DNA of 22,683 nucleotides from Condylostoma magnum. Its lineage: Eukaryota > Ciliophora > Heterotrichea > Heterotrichida > Condylostomatidae. The DNA is taken from positions 1-22,683 of the forward strand of contig CAKKTI010000361.1 in assembly GCA_920105805.1 (NCBI GenBank), read 5' to 3'. A program made the position numbers and the translations under genes. Under the pieces are notes generated by a model, which was not told where the DNA came from, ran no database searches, and worked only from the letters and a program-made list of their open reading frames with translations. Positions 1 through 10,708 of this stretch are shown in pieces (positions within the stretch are counted from its first letter, which is position 1; the number at the start of each line of letters is the position of its first letter).

Positions 1-2805
1 CTCAGTACACGTTACTGCATCGGGACAAGTCTTGCAATTACTATAACAAGGCTGGCAATTAAGTGTTGGAAAAGTTGCTGCATTATAAAACTCATCTTTG
101 CACCTGCAAGTTCCAGGACTAGCATCTGGCTCAGCATTTGCAGCTTAACATGTATCACAGTCATCAGCATTAGGTCCCTAGCAAGTTGCGCAAGACCCGT
201 CACAAGGTAGGCAAGTATCAGGATGGGTTGTGTCTCCGTAAAACTAATTATCACATGTACTTACACACCCTCCATTGGATTAATGTAAGAAAAAGCTTGC
301 TTTACACTCTGTGCAAACTGTTGTACTGGAGCAAGTTAAACAGTTATCGGGACATGCAGAGCATGTAAGTACAGCAGCGCTAGGATCAGTATCTAGAAAA
401 CCGTCATCACAAACACACGCAGTACCATTAGAAGTACTGTTATTAGGGCAACTACAGCTAATCACACCTTATGCATCCGTTGATTATGAAAAAGTGTCTT
501 TACAAACACATGAACTTGGGGAACCTAAGGATAACTCGGCATCGGATAGTTTACATGTAAGACATCCGCTAGCTAAAGTGGAGTTACATGTATCACAATT
601 ACCATGACAAGGTCGGCATGTTCACGGGCTACTTGTGTCTTCGTAGTGGTATTAGTCACATGAGTTATCACATGAGTCGTCTGGTTGCAGGTAAAATGTA
701 GCAGAGCATTAAGTGCATACACTCGTTGAACTGCAGACATCGCAATTTGATGGACATGATTAGCATGTTATACCTCCAGAAGTATTTGTATTAATGTATC
801 CAGTTGAACAAGAACATGAGCCAGGAGGTCCACTTGGTGTTGCATTACTATCTTCACATGTTTAGCAATTATTAGACCCACTGGTTAGACAAGTTGCACA
901 GTGATCGTGACATTAATTACAATTAGTTCCATTAACAAACCAACCATCTCCACATGACGCTACACATTATCCTTCTTTCAAATAAAATCCTCCTGAGCAA
1001 GTTGTACATGTTGAACCATTCGTACACACATCGCAGTTACTAGGACACGATTAGCAGTCTATTGCCTCTGATGTTCCATTATTAAAATATGTAGTAGCAC
1101 ATACACAAGCACCTGTGGCACCTGGGACAGTTGCATTACTATCTTCACATGTTTAGCAATCAGTACTAGAACTTCCTCCTGTGCATGTTGCGCAGTTATC
1201 GTGACATTAATTACAATTAGTTCCATTAACAAACCAACCATCTCCACAAGACGCTACACATTATCCTTCTTTCAAATAAAATCCTCCTGAGCAGGTTGTA
1301 CATGTTGAACCATCCGTACACACGTCGCAGTTACTAGGACATGATAAACACGATAAATTAGGCGGATCACTATCAAAAAAGGTAATTGAACATTCACACG
1401 AACTTGGAGAAGCCCCTACCACAGAGGTATTACTAGGGCTACAAGTCTCACAGTCATTGCTATTTGGCCCTTCACAATTTGCACAAGGACTATTGCAAGC
1501 CTTACATTCCCAAATCCCAGTAGTATCCTTATAATACCCATTATCACAATTAATAACACAACTATTTCCACTTTAATGTATGCTATATGAACTATTACAC
1601 TCATCACAAGTACTTCCATCGGTACACACCTTGCAATTAGAAATACAATTACTACAAGTAACATTAGGCGAAGTATTGGAATTATAATGTCCATTATTAC
1701 AAGTACATACACCCGCAATAACACTAGCATCTGGATCAACACACCCTGTGCAATCATTGTTATTTCCTCCAGTACAAGCACTACAGGTTTAATGACAGGG
1801 GATACACCTAGCAGGCCCAGTTGCTGAGTACTCATTGCCATTACAACTGGCAGTACACGAATTATCACTAGTCCTAAGCTTAAACCCAGACGAACATAAA
1901 GTACAAGTACTTCCATCCGTACAAGTATCGCAGTTACTCGGACAATTAGCACATGTAACACCGTCTGAACTATCTGAATCATAAAAAGTAGAATTACATG
2001 AACACGTTCCACCACTAAGGCTTGTATTTGCAACATCGCAGGAAGTACAGTCAGTTGGTCCATCCCCAGTACAAGATAAACAGTTAGGATGACAGTAACC
2101 ACTAAAGCAGTTGTCCCCTCCAGTTATAGGGCAGTAAGAAGTTTCTGTAAAGGCGCAGTCACAAGGTGAGCCAGAGCATTGACAAGGTTCGGCAAAATTC
2201 ATTCAGTTATAGGCTTAGTCTGTTATATAAAAGGCTGATATTAGACCTTCAAAGTTATTAGCTCCTATTGTAGCCGATTAGTCACTCGTAGGCTCAGTAT
2301 ACGGATTAAAATTTTATACATTTGTGTTACCTTTTCCTAGAACATCAATACTAAATTTGTAGCCACCTACAATCGGGTCCAGAGAAATTGCTACTAAGTT
2401 TCACTTCTCAGTTGGGAACTTGAAATCTGAATCTAAATTAATCACATTGCCTCCTAATCTTACCTCCCCATGTACTGTATAATCATCATTAATTCTCAGC
2501 TTGATAAAAACATCGTTGCTATCGCCTCTTCTCCAGAAAATTCGGCCTGGATCTCTAACATAGACTCAAGTTGCCACTGTTCAACGACCCCCCAGAGTAA
2601 AACTACTATCTATATGTATCTCATCACTAAGTCCAAATTTGACACTGTTATTTGCACATGTTGCATCGTTTGCATCAACACCAAGGCTGTCCCCATTAGT
2701 CGCTGAGTACTAGCCTCCTGTTATACTTTAACCACAGCTCTAAAAAAACTCGTATTCTATATGATTTGTTGCCAAAGAGATTGTAGCCAGTAGTATAAAC
2801 AACAT
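1..2805 (-). CDS. Secreted/surface LamG-like and cysteine-rich repeat protein (5' part, runs off left edge)
   Basis: The reading frame starts at ATG 2805-2803 and stays open to base 1, giving 935 codons with no C-terminus. It begins with a signal peptide (MLFILLALTISLATN). Residues ~30-200 look like a LamG/concanavalin-type sandwich (GGRWTVATWVYVRD, EKWNLVAISLD, FEGLISAFYITDQAYNW). From residue ~205 on there are repeated cysteine-rich modules of the furin/growth-factor-receptor kind (CPSNCDVCTDGSTC, CHDNCATC). Conserved Trp codons are TGA at 2583-2581, 2568-2566, 2403-2401 and 2205-2203; TAA/TAG are read as Gln. Such proteins are common at ciliate surfaces, where they are thought to act in adhesion or recognition; the ligand is unknown. 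A membrane anchor could lie beyond the window. The start lies 24 bp from the divergent gene at 2830. Confidence 0.85.
841..1344. repeat. Near-identical tandem repeat inside the cysteine-rich gene
   Basis: Two copies, about 841-1050 and 1132-1344, lie ~291-294 bp apart and differ at only a few bases plus a short length difference. Both encode the same module, including SGGFYLKEGQC and DGWFVNGTNC. The neighbouring modules are far more diverged, so this is a recent internal duplication or a gene-conversion tract. The unit is close to 98 codons, so the frame is kept. Confidence 0.8.
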
Positions 2806-2829
2806 TTTAGTTTAATTTTTATCTAGAAA
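2806..2829. promoter_or_regulatory. 24-bp divergent intergenic spacer
   Basis: Only these 24 bases lie between the start codons of the surface-protein gene (minus strand) and the small basic protein gene (plus strand). They are nearly all A/T. Any promoter for either gene must be here or inside the coding sequence of the other. No specific site is recognised. Confidence 0.5.
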
Positions 2830-3177
2830 ATGAACAAGTTTTATATAACCTAATCTTAAGCCCTGATCAATCTTTAAAAGTATAGGAAGTAAGAAAGATT
2901 GACAAAAGTTGTTAGGATTTACTCTGGATCGTTGTCTAGGAGTTAAAAGAATAGGCAAGATGTGCTTATTAGTCCTATTAAGGTGCCTATGACTTAGAAA
3001 AGGATCAGGCCTAAGTCTGTAATGCCTAGACGTAAGAGAAATCAATTAATTAAAGAATTTACTTATGAGCCGAGGAGAAGTAAATATGAAGGATAGATTT
3101 CAAGTACAAGGCTTAGTAATCCAAGGCTGATTCTTAAATATCCTCAAGTTTATAATTCAATCATCTAGAATATGTAA
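2830..3177 (+). CDS. Small basic hypothetical protein
   Basis: ATG 2830 opens a frame of 115 residues ending at TAA 3175-3177; TAG at 3166 is another possible stop. The protein is rich in Lys, Arg and Gln with several short basic clusters (MPRRKRNQLIKEF, KRIRPKSVMPRR), no membrane segment and no domain I recognise. Codons look natural in this frame. The antisense frame over the same bases is a Pro/His/Arg-rich shadow. Six TAA/TAG codons are read as Gln before the end. It is divergently paired with the surface-protein gene and followed by the longest gene-free gap of the left half. A nucleic-acid-binding or cytoskeletal role is possible from charge alone, but nothing shows it. Confidence 0.6.
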
Positions 3178-3457
3178 TTATCCGTTATAATTAAAACTAC
3201 AAAACTTTTAATTTATGGTATCTAATACAAGGAATCTTAGATTTGAGAAGCATTTATGTTATCCTTTATATAAATCTTATTGATTATAAAATCGGTAACA
3301 TATATCAGATTACTCATTTTCTTTAAATTAGTAATTCATAAATTCTACTTCTTTTAATAATTTCTCATACAACTTATAAACACTTAATAATAAACAAGCT
3401 TACACTCAGCTATAACAGTTCTTTTATCAAACTAATTAACTCTTTACAAGCTAAAAA
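3178..3457. other. A/T-rich intergenic stretch
   Basis: About 280 bases with no convincing coding frame, very rich in A and T. It holds the 3' end of the 2830 gene and the upstream region of the 3458 gene. No RNA gene or repeat was seen. Confidence 0.5.
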
Positions 3458-3997
3458 ATGGGTGAAATGTTACGAATTGGCTAGGCTGAAGGTGATGCTC
3501 CTTTATTAAATTCTTCCGCTTCTATAGTAGAATAAGATACAATAGAAAATAGTATTTATTTAAAGCATGATTTTAGGTCTACTTATCCAAATTCAACTTA
3601 AGACGGTGAAAATAGTCCAAATAAAATATAACGTAGAAAAAGTGTAGTTTTTATTGATTTAATGCAATGCAATATAAATCAACTTAGAAGAACAATAAAA
3701 CAGTACTGAAAGAAATCGAAAGAAGTAAGCTATTATGACATTATCTTTAACTTGAAAGACCAACTTCATTTGATATCTAAATTTTATGCTGAGCGAACTT
3801 CTTTGATTAAATCAGTATTAAAAGGTTATGATTTTCAAATGCCTGCAGTATGTAAGCGAATACTACAAGGTCATTCTTTATTTTACTTTGATTTCATCAC
3901 CAAGAATTTTCAACGAATAAATTTTAGATTACGGAAAAACAATTTTGTTATAATAGACCCAAAAAGAAGAAGTTAGTTCAAAATAAAACCTGAGTGA
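3458..3997 (+). CDS. Hypothetical protein, first of two related genes
   Basis: ATG 3458 opens a frame that reaches TAG 3974-3976 and then TGA 3995-3997; either could be the true end (172 or 179 residues). The N-terminal ~60 residues are Ser/Asn/Asp-rich and look disordered. The rest is a likely helical region with hydrophobic and basic residues (KDQLHLISKFYAERTSLIK), followed by KGYDFQMPAVCKRI. A similar segment occurs in the gene at 4232 in the same frame, so the two are probably a diverged tandem pair, or one protein with two copies if the codons at 3974 and 3995 are read as sense. No family is recognised. TGA at ~3709 would be Trp (KQYWKKS). Confidence 0.55.
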
Positions 3998-4231
3998 ATA
4001 ATAGGGGTTTTATTTGGATAATAAACTTGTACTAGTAAATTGATTACATATAAAAATGCCCCATTAGTGTATTAGCCGTAAAATATTTTTAGTATTTGTA
4101 CAGAATGACTAACATATGATTTTATAGCTTATAATCAAATTGCTGTACTTGATATTGGAATTTTTCTATCATGATAATCTTGCGTCAGATTCTCCACAAC
4201 GATTCCTTTAAATAGAAAAAATTTCTTGCTT
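3998..4231. other. Ambiguous stretch between two related genes
   Basis: This A/T-rich segment is open in the same frame as both flanking genes when all stops are read as sense, but it includes three further TGA codons and several TAA/TAG codons and shows no domain. I treat it as intergenic. A transcript would tell whether it joins the two genes. Confidence 0.4.
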
Positions 4232-4693
4232 ATGATGGGAAGGGATAAAATAAGACAAGGTGCTAATAGTCGTTATTTAACAGTAACTGAGTATTTTAAA
4301 GTAATTCATAATCAGCTGGCTTTGATTAAAACTTCTATACAGTAAGGAAATCTACAGAGAGTTAAATAACTAATAAAATTATTAGATAAAAGTTTTGATA
4401 TGCCAGCAATTCTTTACAAATTATGAGCAACTGTTTTAAGTGATTAGGTAACTTATAATAAGATATAGAAAAAAATAATGCAGATTAGCAAAGAGTCCAA
4501 AAGAATCACACTCTTGAGTTCTCGAAGAAGGAAAAAACTGGATAATAAAGCAACACAAATAATTTCAATGGACAATGAAATGGCAACTAGGTCAGCTTTT
4601 GCAAGAAGAACAACATTTTATGCTCCAATAACTCAAGAATCTATTGACTTACTAGAAGATAAGGAAGAGTCGTTTAAAGTTGAAGATATTTAA
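4232..4693 (+). CDS. Hypothetical protein, second of two related genes
   Basis: ATG 4232 (or 4235) to TAA 4691-4693 gives 153 residues. Residues ~15-75 form a likely helical segment (YFKVIHNQLALIKTSIQQ, then LDKSFDMPAILYKL) that resembles the FQMPA segment of the 3458 gene. A basic stretch (SSRRRKKLDNK) and an acidic C-terminal tail (ESIDLLEDKEESFKVEDI) follow. The TAA stop directly abuts the TAG stop of VPS26C on the other strand. If this TAA were read as Gln the frame would run over 300 nt antisense into VPS26C, so TAA is very likely the real stop. Function unknown. Confidence 0.65.
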
Positions 4694-5614
4694 CTATCTT
4701 ATCAAAGTTATTGGTAAGTTTTTATTCACTTGTATGCCTTCCTCCAATACTATGACTATGTTGACTTCAAACTCAATTTTAAACTTTTTGTAGTAAGTAG
4801 TTGGACAGGAGAACTATCTGGGCATTATCATAAAAATAAGTATTGGAGTATTGCGTCTGACATCCCCATCAGCAATTTGTAAGCTTTAGACCTCTGTAGC
4901 TTCCTTTAGGTTGCCATCTTTCCCTGCTAGAATTGTCTCGATTCTTATGAGTTGCAACTCTATAGAACGAATTTTAGAACTACAGGATTCTATTACTAAT
5001 TATCCTTTGAAGGGCTCATCTAGTTGAACTTATTCCGATTCTATTGATCCAAACATATTAAAAGCTGGTATGTTGCGAATTCCAGTGGGATTTTCTAATT
5101 GATCTGGAGTTATGTCAAATGCTATTGGTTAAGGGTCTCTTGACACACCTTCCATTAATCCTAGGTTAGGCACTTGCACATTCAGTCTAATAGGCTCAGG
5201 GTCTTTAAATGCGTTTTAGTTCTTATTTAGCTTTAAAAATGAGCATTTTAACTCGTATTAAACACTAATATACACTCCTGTATAACTCTCTAGTAAGTAT
5301 TACTCTTCAATAGGAGTCAAAGGTATCTCAAATGGTATTTCAACTTCACTTTATTAAAATGCTCCAGGCTCTAGTAGATTTACTTGTTATCTACAGAGAG
5401 TTTAAGGTGGAATCTAGGATATAACAGAGTCTAATGCTCCTACAGCTCTTACACTCACTTAGCTTTTAATATTTCCATCTAATAGCAAAATAACACCATT
5501 ATGTTATTGCAAAGGAGGGCAATTTTTGATATTAAGGAATCCTCTAATACGTTCACCATTGGAATAAATTCGACTATGTTTCTCCAAGTTTAGCTCGGCT
5601 ATTGGTAAAGACAT
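4694..5614 (-). CDS. VPS26C: VPS26C (DSCR3-like) retriever-complex subunit
   Basis: ATG 5614-5612 to TAG 4696-4694 gives 306 residues, close to the ~300 of the family. The whole length reads as an arrestin-fold VPS26-like protein. Matches to VPS26C rather than retromer VPS26A/B include KEATEVQSLQIADGDV, MIMPRQFSCPT and the C-terminal YYKKFKIEFEVNIVIVLEE. In other eukaryotes VPS26C joins VPS35L and VPS29 in retriever, which recycles membrane proteins from endosomes to the surface. Several TAA/TAG codons inside are Gln. Family length places the end exactly at the TAG, with no TGA for about 30 further codons, which is direct evidence that TAG can terminate here. Upstream, 24 bp away and in the same frame, lies the BAH-PHD gene. 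Downstream it abuts the stop of the gene at 4232. Confidence 0.9.
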
Positions 5615-5638
5615 TTTATTAATAAACTTAGTCTATGG

Positions 5639-6259
5639 CTAAATATTAGATTCTTGTATCAAATTGCAATCTGGGTTTAGACATGTATAATTTAAGTAAA
5701 GATCAAAGTCTAAGCATCCTAGATGCATAATAAATCCACAACTTTTGCATATCTGGTAATCTTGTTGCGGCTGTATCATCTTTTAGCATTAGCATACGAT
5801 AGTATCAGTGCCTTGGCTGTATATGATTTATTAGCGCTGTTTTTTAAAGGAAAATTTGCCTCTGTTATAAAAAATATCAGGACGGGGTTTTCTCAGATTA
5901 CAATATTCCTCGAATTATAAAACATTCAGTTTACCATCTATTGAATCACATAACTAATAATCATAGTGATCTGTTAGAATTAACTCTTACTTTTAAATCT
6001 AGTTTAATTATCAATCGGGTAACTTTCCTTCTTGTTTTAATTAATTGCCAGTATAGTACCATTAAGCTTTAAAATAAGCTTTATCTTTGTTCTAATCATA
6101 GTAGAAAGAATTAATTTTTGCAAAGTAGTATTCTATGTTATCACTATCCTCTAAATTATACACAAGCATTACATTATCTCCTACATCAAACACTACATTT
6201 TTATACTACAAATGATTAATTTTAATGTTTGTCCTTTTTACTCTTTTTTAAGCTTTCAT
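5639..6259 (-). CDS. BAH-PHD domain chromatin reader
   Basis: ATG 6259-6257 to TAG 5641-5639 gives 206 residues. Residues ~20-130 form a BAH domain (VGDNVMLVYNLEDSD, YYFAKINSFYYD, QWYYTGNQL, TDHYDYQLCDSIDGKLNV). Residues ~160-205 hold a PHD-like zinc finger with spacing C-x-C ... C-x2-C-x4-H-x2-C ... C-x4-C (ICKSCGFIMHLGC, then TCLNPDC). BAH followed by a PHD finger is the layout of plant EBS/SHL proteins, which read methylated histone H3; a similar nuclear role is inferred. A second in-frame TAG follows at 5635-5633, after which the frame runs straight into VPS26C. The start is 2 bp from the last possible stop of the upstream FARAT gene. Confidence 0.8.
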
Positions 6260-6261
6260 TT

Positions 6262-9200
6262 TTATCAATAAAAAATTAGAGTAAGATTGTATTAAACTAA
6301 CTAAATCTTCGGGTTTATAGGAAACTCATCAAGCAATGCTCTTTTGATATCTTCCTCCAGATTAATAGATTTAACATATGTAAATTTCCTTAATTTCGCC
6401 AAATGATCTGATAGCCCTTATAATAATCCATCGTCATGTATGTACTCCTTGTTCAAATGTAAGTAAGCAACAGTGTTATCATATAACTTCATAAAAATCT
6501 CCTTATGTATCAAATTTTTCAGTACAGCTTTAATGTTTTCCTACGAGCAAGTTTCATAAAAGCTGACCATTCTTTCATTATACAGATTTTCAGCAAACCA
6601 TTGTATACTCTAAATAGCTCTATTTTACTGAAAATGCATTCTAGATTTTAAAGCATTTGTGAAAAGTACAGTGACCCAGCAAGTGTCTATAATAGGCCAG
6701 AGTAATGAGCATAGAAAGTTGATAAACATTTCTCCATTTTCTGTAATTTTTACCTTGTCTTCGAACAATTAAATATGCTATTATTCACTCATTCCTTATA
6801 AAACTGTTCTTAAGTGGTCGATTTGTGTTATATCATCTTTTAGTACATAATCAGTATATATATGACTGGCTAGAAATGAGGCTTCTTCTAATACTCGGCT
6901 AACTTAAATCCCTTCAATATTCATAAACCCTTATCCAAAACTGTATATAGAGCATGCTATACATGCTTCTTCTATAAAAATGTGTATTAAACTATTTCTG
7001 TAGTAAGAAAGAAGCAAAACATTCTTATATTCAGTATCAGGATAAATACTAGCTTCTAATTAATCATTTTTTGTATTTATTGCATTTTATAAATGTGTTA
7101 TAGCTGACTTTGTAGCTGATTCAGCATTTCCGAGGGAAATGCTAGATTAACTAAATCCTCTTCTCAGGATTGTTTGCTTCAGCCATTCTACTCTTACAAC
7201 TAACTCCTCCTTAGATATTCCTCGTCTTTGCATGAGTAAAAGAGAGGACACTAGAGATGTTGGAGTTATTGCCATATTATTCTAAATTTGCAGTGATATT
7301 TCCTTTGCTAATTGTTTAGTTATCTGTAATTGGTTTGCTTTAGAAGTGTTTTAACTGTACGTTTCACTTATTTTAATACATTCTCCAAAATTAACATGGA
7401 TTTTTCCAAAGTTCATTTTAAAGATTTTCACAGCTTTTATTATTCTTGTCAAACTTTCTTATACTTTGGATTCTCCTAATAACTCGTAGGGGAAAGTCTC
7501 ACCTTCAAGAACTCTGTCATAGGATATAGAAATAGGCACAATGTAAAAGTTATCAATATCACCGCTAAAGTATAAGTCTAAAAGATTTTCCAGCATTCCT
7601 AGTTTTGGTTAAAGAATTTTCCCAGTTCTGCTTCGTGATCCTTCTATAAAGAACTCAATCATTTGCTCACTCTTTAAAATTTGATATAGATTCTCCTGTA
7701 GAATAGCTTTATATAGTAAATCCGTGTCCTTTTACCTTCTTATGAAAAATGCTCCTGACATTCTTAGAATATGGTTTATCAGAGTAATTTGTATGAAATC
7801 TTCCGCTGCTGCTATATAAGGCACTCTTATATTATGCACAAACATGATATAGCTGACTACCAAAAAGTCTATATAACTTCTATGAGAGGGAATGAAGACA
7901 ATGGGACCAGATTTACTTTATACTAATTCTTTAATTTTCTCAATCGCCTGTATATCCACTACTACAGAGTCATACGTAGCCCTCCATACCTTTCTCAGCA
8001 CATACCCAAATAACCTTATCATTGGCATTTTCACATTAGAAGCCAGTTTCTTTGTTAGATTTTATGCCAAATTGCGAGAAATGGCTAAAGCAGTGTCTTA
8101 TTGTTTGCCTTGATTTTATAAGTTTTCTGCATGTTATTGAATAGCGACTTGTACTCTGTCTGAGCTCATTATCAATCGTAGCAAATCTTTTTAGTTTATA
8201 TACTTATTATTTTCTCCGGCTTAATAGGCCCAATTCACATCTGAGAAGTAGTTTCCTGATCTAGAAATGTTTGTTATATCCATTCTGCTGTTGTTGCCTG
8301 GAGGGTCTACGTTTTCTCTTAAAACAAACTTTTATAAGCCGTAAGAATAAAGGGGCAGATAGTAAATCCAGTTGATCTTTTATACATCTAATTCGAACAT
8401 TTCACGGTCTTCATAGTTTTAACTTCTTATCATGTCTTGCAAAACGTTAGACTCATATATTCATTCATTATTAGTGAAATGTGAGAATGATTAGGCTATA
8501 GTTTCCTCTCTTTGTAGTAGTTTTTCTATTCTTTTAGCCATTTTCTGCATTTTAGGACTTCCAAATGCTTAAGCATACTTATAATACAAAGCAGCTGGTA
8601 ATTTCCTCTTAAAGAATCTAACAGTATTATAAACAATAGGCCTTTTGTACATTTTGAACTTGGTCACTGATATGTTCTTTTCTGATGGGTTTGCTCTCCA
8701 GTACGGAACTATCACATCAGCGCAGGTTTTCCAAGTAACAGGATTTTTATGCGAAGTTCCAACATGGATGATTTTTACGTCTTAACTAAAAGCATACTGC
8801 ATAGCTGCAACAATGATAGCATTGGTAACCATATCTACAGGTATCTAGTCTCCTATGTTATTATGATTTCCTACTGTAGATTTTAGTATTCCTAATCCAG
8901 AAGTCAGGTAAAATGCCCCAGCAGCTGCAATTGAGTCCACCCATCCAGGATAAGGCTCTGAATAAGACCCGCCTATAATAGTCGGCCTTATAATACTCAT
9001 AGGAACAGTGCCCTTTCTTCCTATTAGTAAGTGCTCTGTAAGGAATTTAGTGAAGGTATAGGTATTAGGATAACTTTAAAGCCATTTAGGAGTTTCTACC
9101 TCTATTTGATCTATTGGAATTTGCAGTAACTAATCAAGTAAAGTTTCAGGGTTTTGCTATATAGGGTAGACTTTTTCTTATATAAAGCCTTTTTAGTTAC

Positions 9201-9681
9201 AGTTGACATATGCAGTGGATACCTGTATGAAATTTTGTAGATTAATGCAGCTTCTTGCGAGCTCTAGTATTTATAAACTGCCAAGCGTGTTAATCTATAA
9301 TGCTTAATCTAGCCTTTAGTTGAAGTCTACACTGGCTGCACAATTGAGTATTATGTTTATCTAGCTTGTCAAGAGAAACGCGTCTTCTTAAGATAAGGCC
9401 AGTCCTTCTTTCAGCATATCACCTGCTATTGGATGCACTTTTTCAGCTATAAAATCATTAAAATTCTGAATCTTATCTCTTAGTCTATCAAAGCATTAAG
9501 AGTCAAGAATCTCCTTTTGGAATCGTTCATAAGTTGAGCTTCCTGTTTTAGGTCTCACCAAAACAAAGATTTTTTTAATTCCAGATAAAGAGAATAAAAG
9601 CTTTTCTAGGAGCACCTTACCCACAAACCCTGTACACCCAGTAATAAAAAGCACTTTGTTCTAGTAGAAGTCAGCCAACAT
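6262..9681 (-). CDS. Fatty acyl-CoA reductase / glycerol- or DHAP-acyltransferase fusion (FARAT type)
   Basis: ATG 9681-9679 opens ~1130 codons without a frame break. The N-terminal half is an alcohol-forming fatty acyl-CoA reductase: NADP-binding TGCTGFVGK near residue 12, catalytic YTFTK (YxxxK), and a C-terminal reductase region (INWIYYLPLYSYGLQKF). The second half is a GNPAT/GPAT-type acyltransferase with motif I HRSYIDFL, motif II GAFFIRR, motif III FIEGSRSRTGK and motif IV IVPISISYDRV. One protein could thus make both fatty alcohol and acyl-DHAP, the two precursors of ether lipids, as described for TtFARAT of Tetrahymena; peroxisomal location is inferred. Possible stops are TAG 6303, TAA 6294 and TGA 6264; I give the last. 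The upstream gene's stop cluster is only 4-13 bp away, which fixes this start. Confidence 0.9.
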
Positions 9682-9694
9682 TTTTTTATAACTA

Positions 9695-10690
9695 TTAATA
9701 AAATCGTCTTTTGGTAGCTTTGGAGTCTTGCTTAATAAGTTAAGTTGCTAATACAGATCTTAGAAATGAGAACTGAGCTGGAGTCAGTTAAGGCTGTAAC
9801 ATTTTACTCTTTCTTTGATCAGGATTTACATTCATAATATTAGACGGAAATATCGATTTATGCAGTAACACAATCATTTGGGGGGTCTACCTGATACAAT
9901 CAAACATTTTACCTGGGTCATACCTCTTGAATTGTTCATAGTGTAATCTATAGCTCAATGTATTAGATCTTCTGCCCACAGCGCTGCTAGAATATCCTCT
10001 ATTGTTCAACGCAATTTACAAGCAATCTTGAAAAAACCTTTCATAGTTCTTTTACTGACAAATTAAAGCTCCCTTTTTAGAATTAATTGTCCCTGATAAA
10101 TTTCTAGTTCTTACAATTTTCTACCTTAACTTCGAATAACTAGTTAGCATTCTTCCTTATCCCATACGTGGCTAACTAGTAATAAAAGCGTTTTAATAAC
10201 AACTTTAAGTACTACTAGGTCTTAATTACTTCTTGCCAGATTCTTCTAGCATAAAGGAAAACTGCAAATTTTATTTAGTAATAATCATTAATTCTTCCTT
10301 TAGATTTTTTACCCTTTCAGCTTCATCTTTATGCTTTTCACTGAACAAATATTCTTATCCTTTCAATTATTATAAGAATCGCTCTAAAGTGTCACATTGC
10401 TTTCTGTAAAATGTAATTTCAGCTGATAGTTTATAAACTGTTTCATTATTATCCACTTCAAAATTACTTTAAGCCTATTTAACACTAAGTTAGTGTAGTT
10501 TAGCAGCCTCTTGATCTAACTTCTTCTTATAAGCGACTATGTATAAGTTACCATTTAGCATTTTATTATTCCTAGAGACTACTTGCTCTATAGTAAAATC
10601 TAGATTATTAAAGGCATTTTATAAAGAATTCTATGCTTTTGAGGCCCTGTTTAAACTGATAGTTTGAGACTTCGTATGTCTATGTTTCAT
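9695..10690 (-). CDS. Coiled-coil hypothetical protein
   Basis: ATG 10690-10688 to TAA 9697-9695 gives 331 residues; TAG, TAA and TGA follow in frame within 25 bases. Residues ~40-175 are highly charged and heptad-like (YKKKLDQEAAKLHQL, YRKQCDTLERFLQQLKGQE, KHKDEAERVKNLKEEL), which suggests a long coiled coil. The C-terminal half has no recognised domain but includes a conserved-looking segment (LSYRLHYEQFKRYDPGKMF). A cytoskeletal or ciliary/basal-body role is common for such ciliate proteins but is only a guess. The gene is divergently paired, 18 bp away, with another coiled-coil gene on the plus strand. Confidence 0.75.
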
Positions 10691-10708
10691 ATTCTTTTAT
10701 TACTAAAA
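10691..10708. promoter_or_regulatory. 18-bp divergent intergenic spacer
   Basis: These 18 A/T-rich bases are all that separates the start codons of two divergent coiled-coil genes. Both genes must start transcription here or within each other. No defined motif is visible beyond T/A runs. Confidence 0.5.

Noticed and set aside
1416-2102. Minus-strand Val/Leu-rich 228-codon frame
   Set aside because: It overlaps the cysteine-rich repeats in another frame; the cysteine frame has regular modules and continues to the signal peptide.
2812-3045. Minus-strand open frame upstream of the surface-protein gene
   Set aside because: It is antisense to the better plus-strand frame at 2830 and its His/Arg/Pro-rich composition is typical of a shadow.
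5723-5920. Plus-strand hydrophobic open frame
   Set aside because: It is antisense to the PHD part of the BAH-PHD gene, whose motifs are clear.
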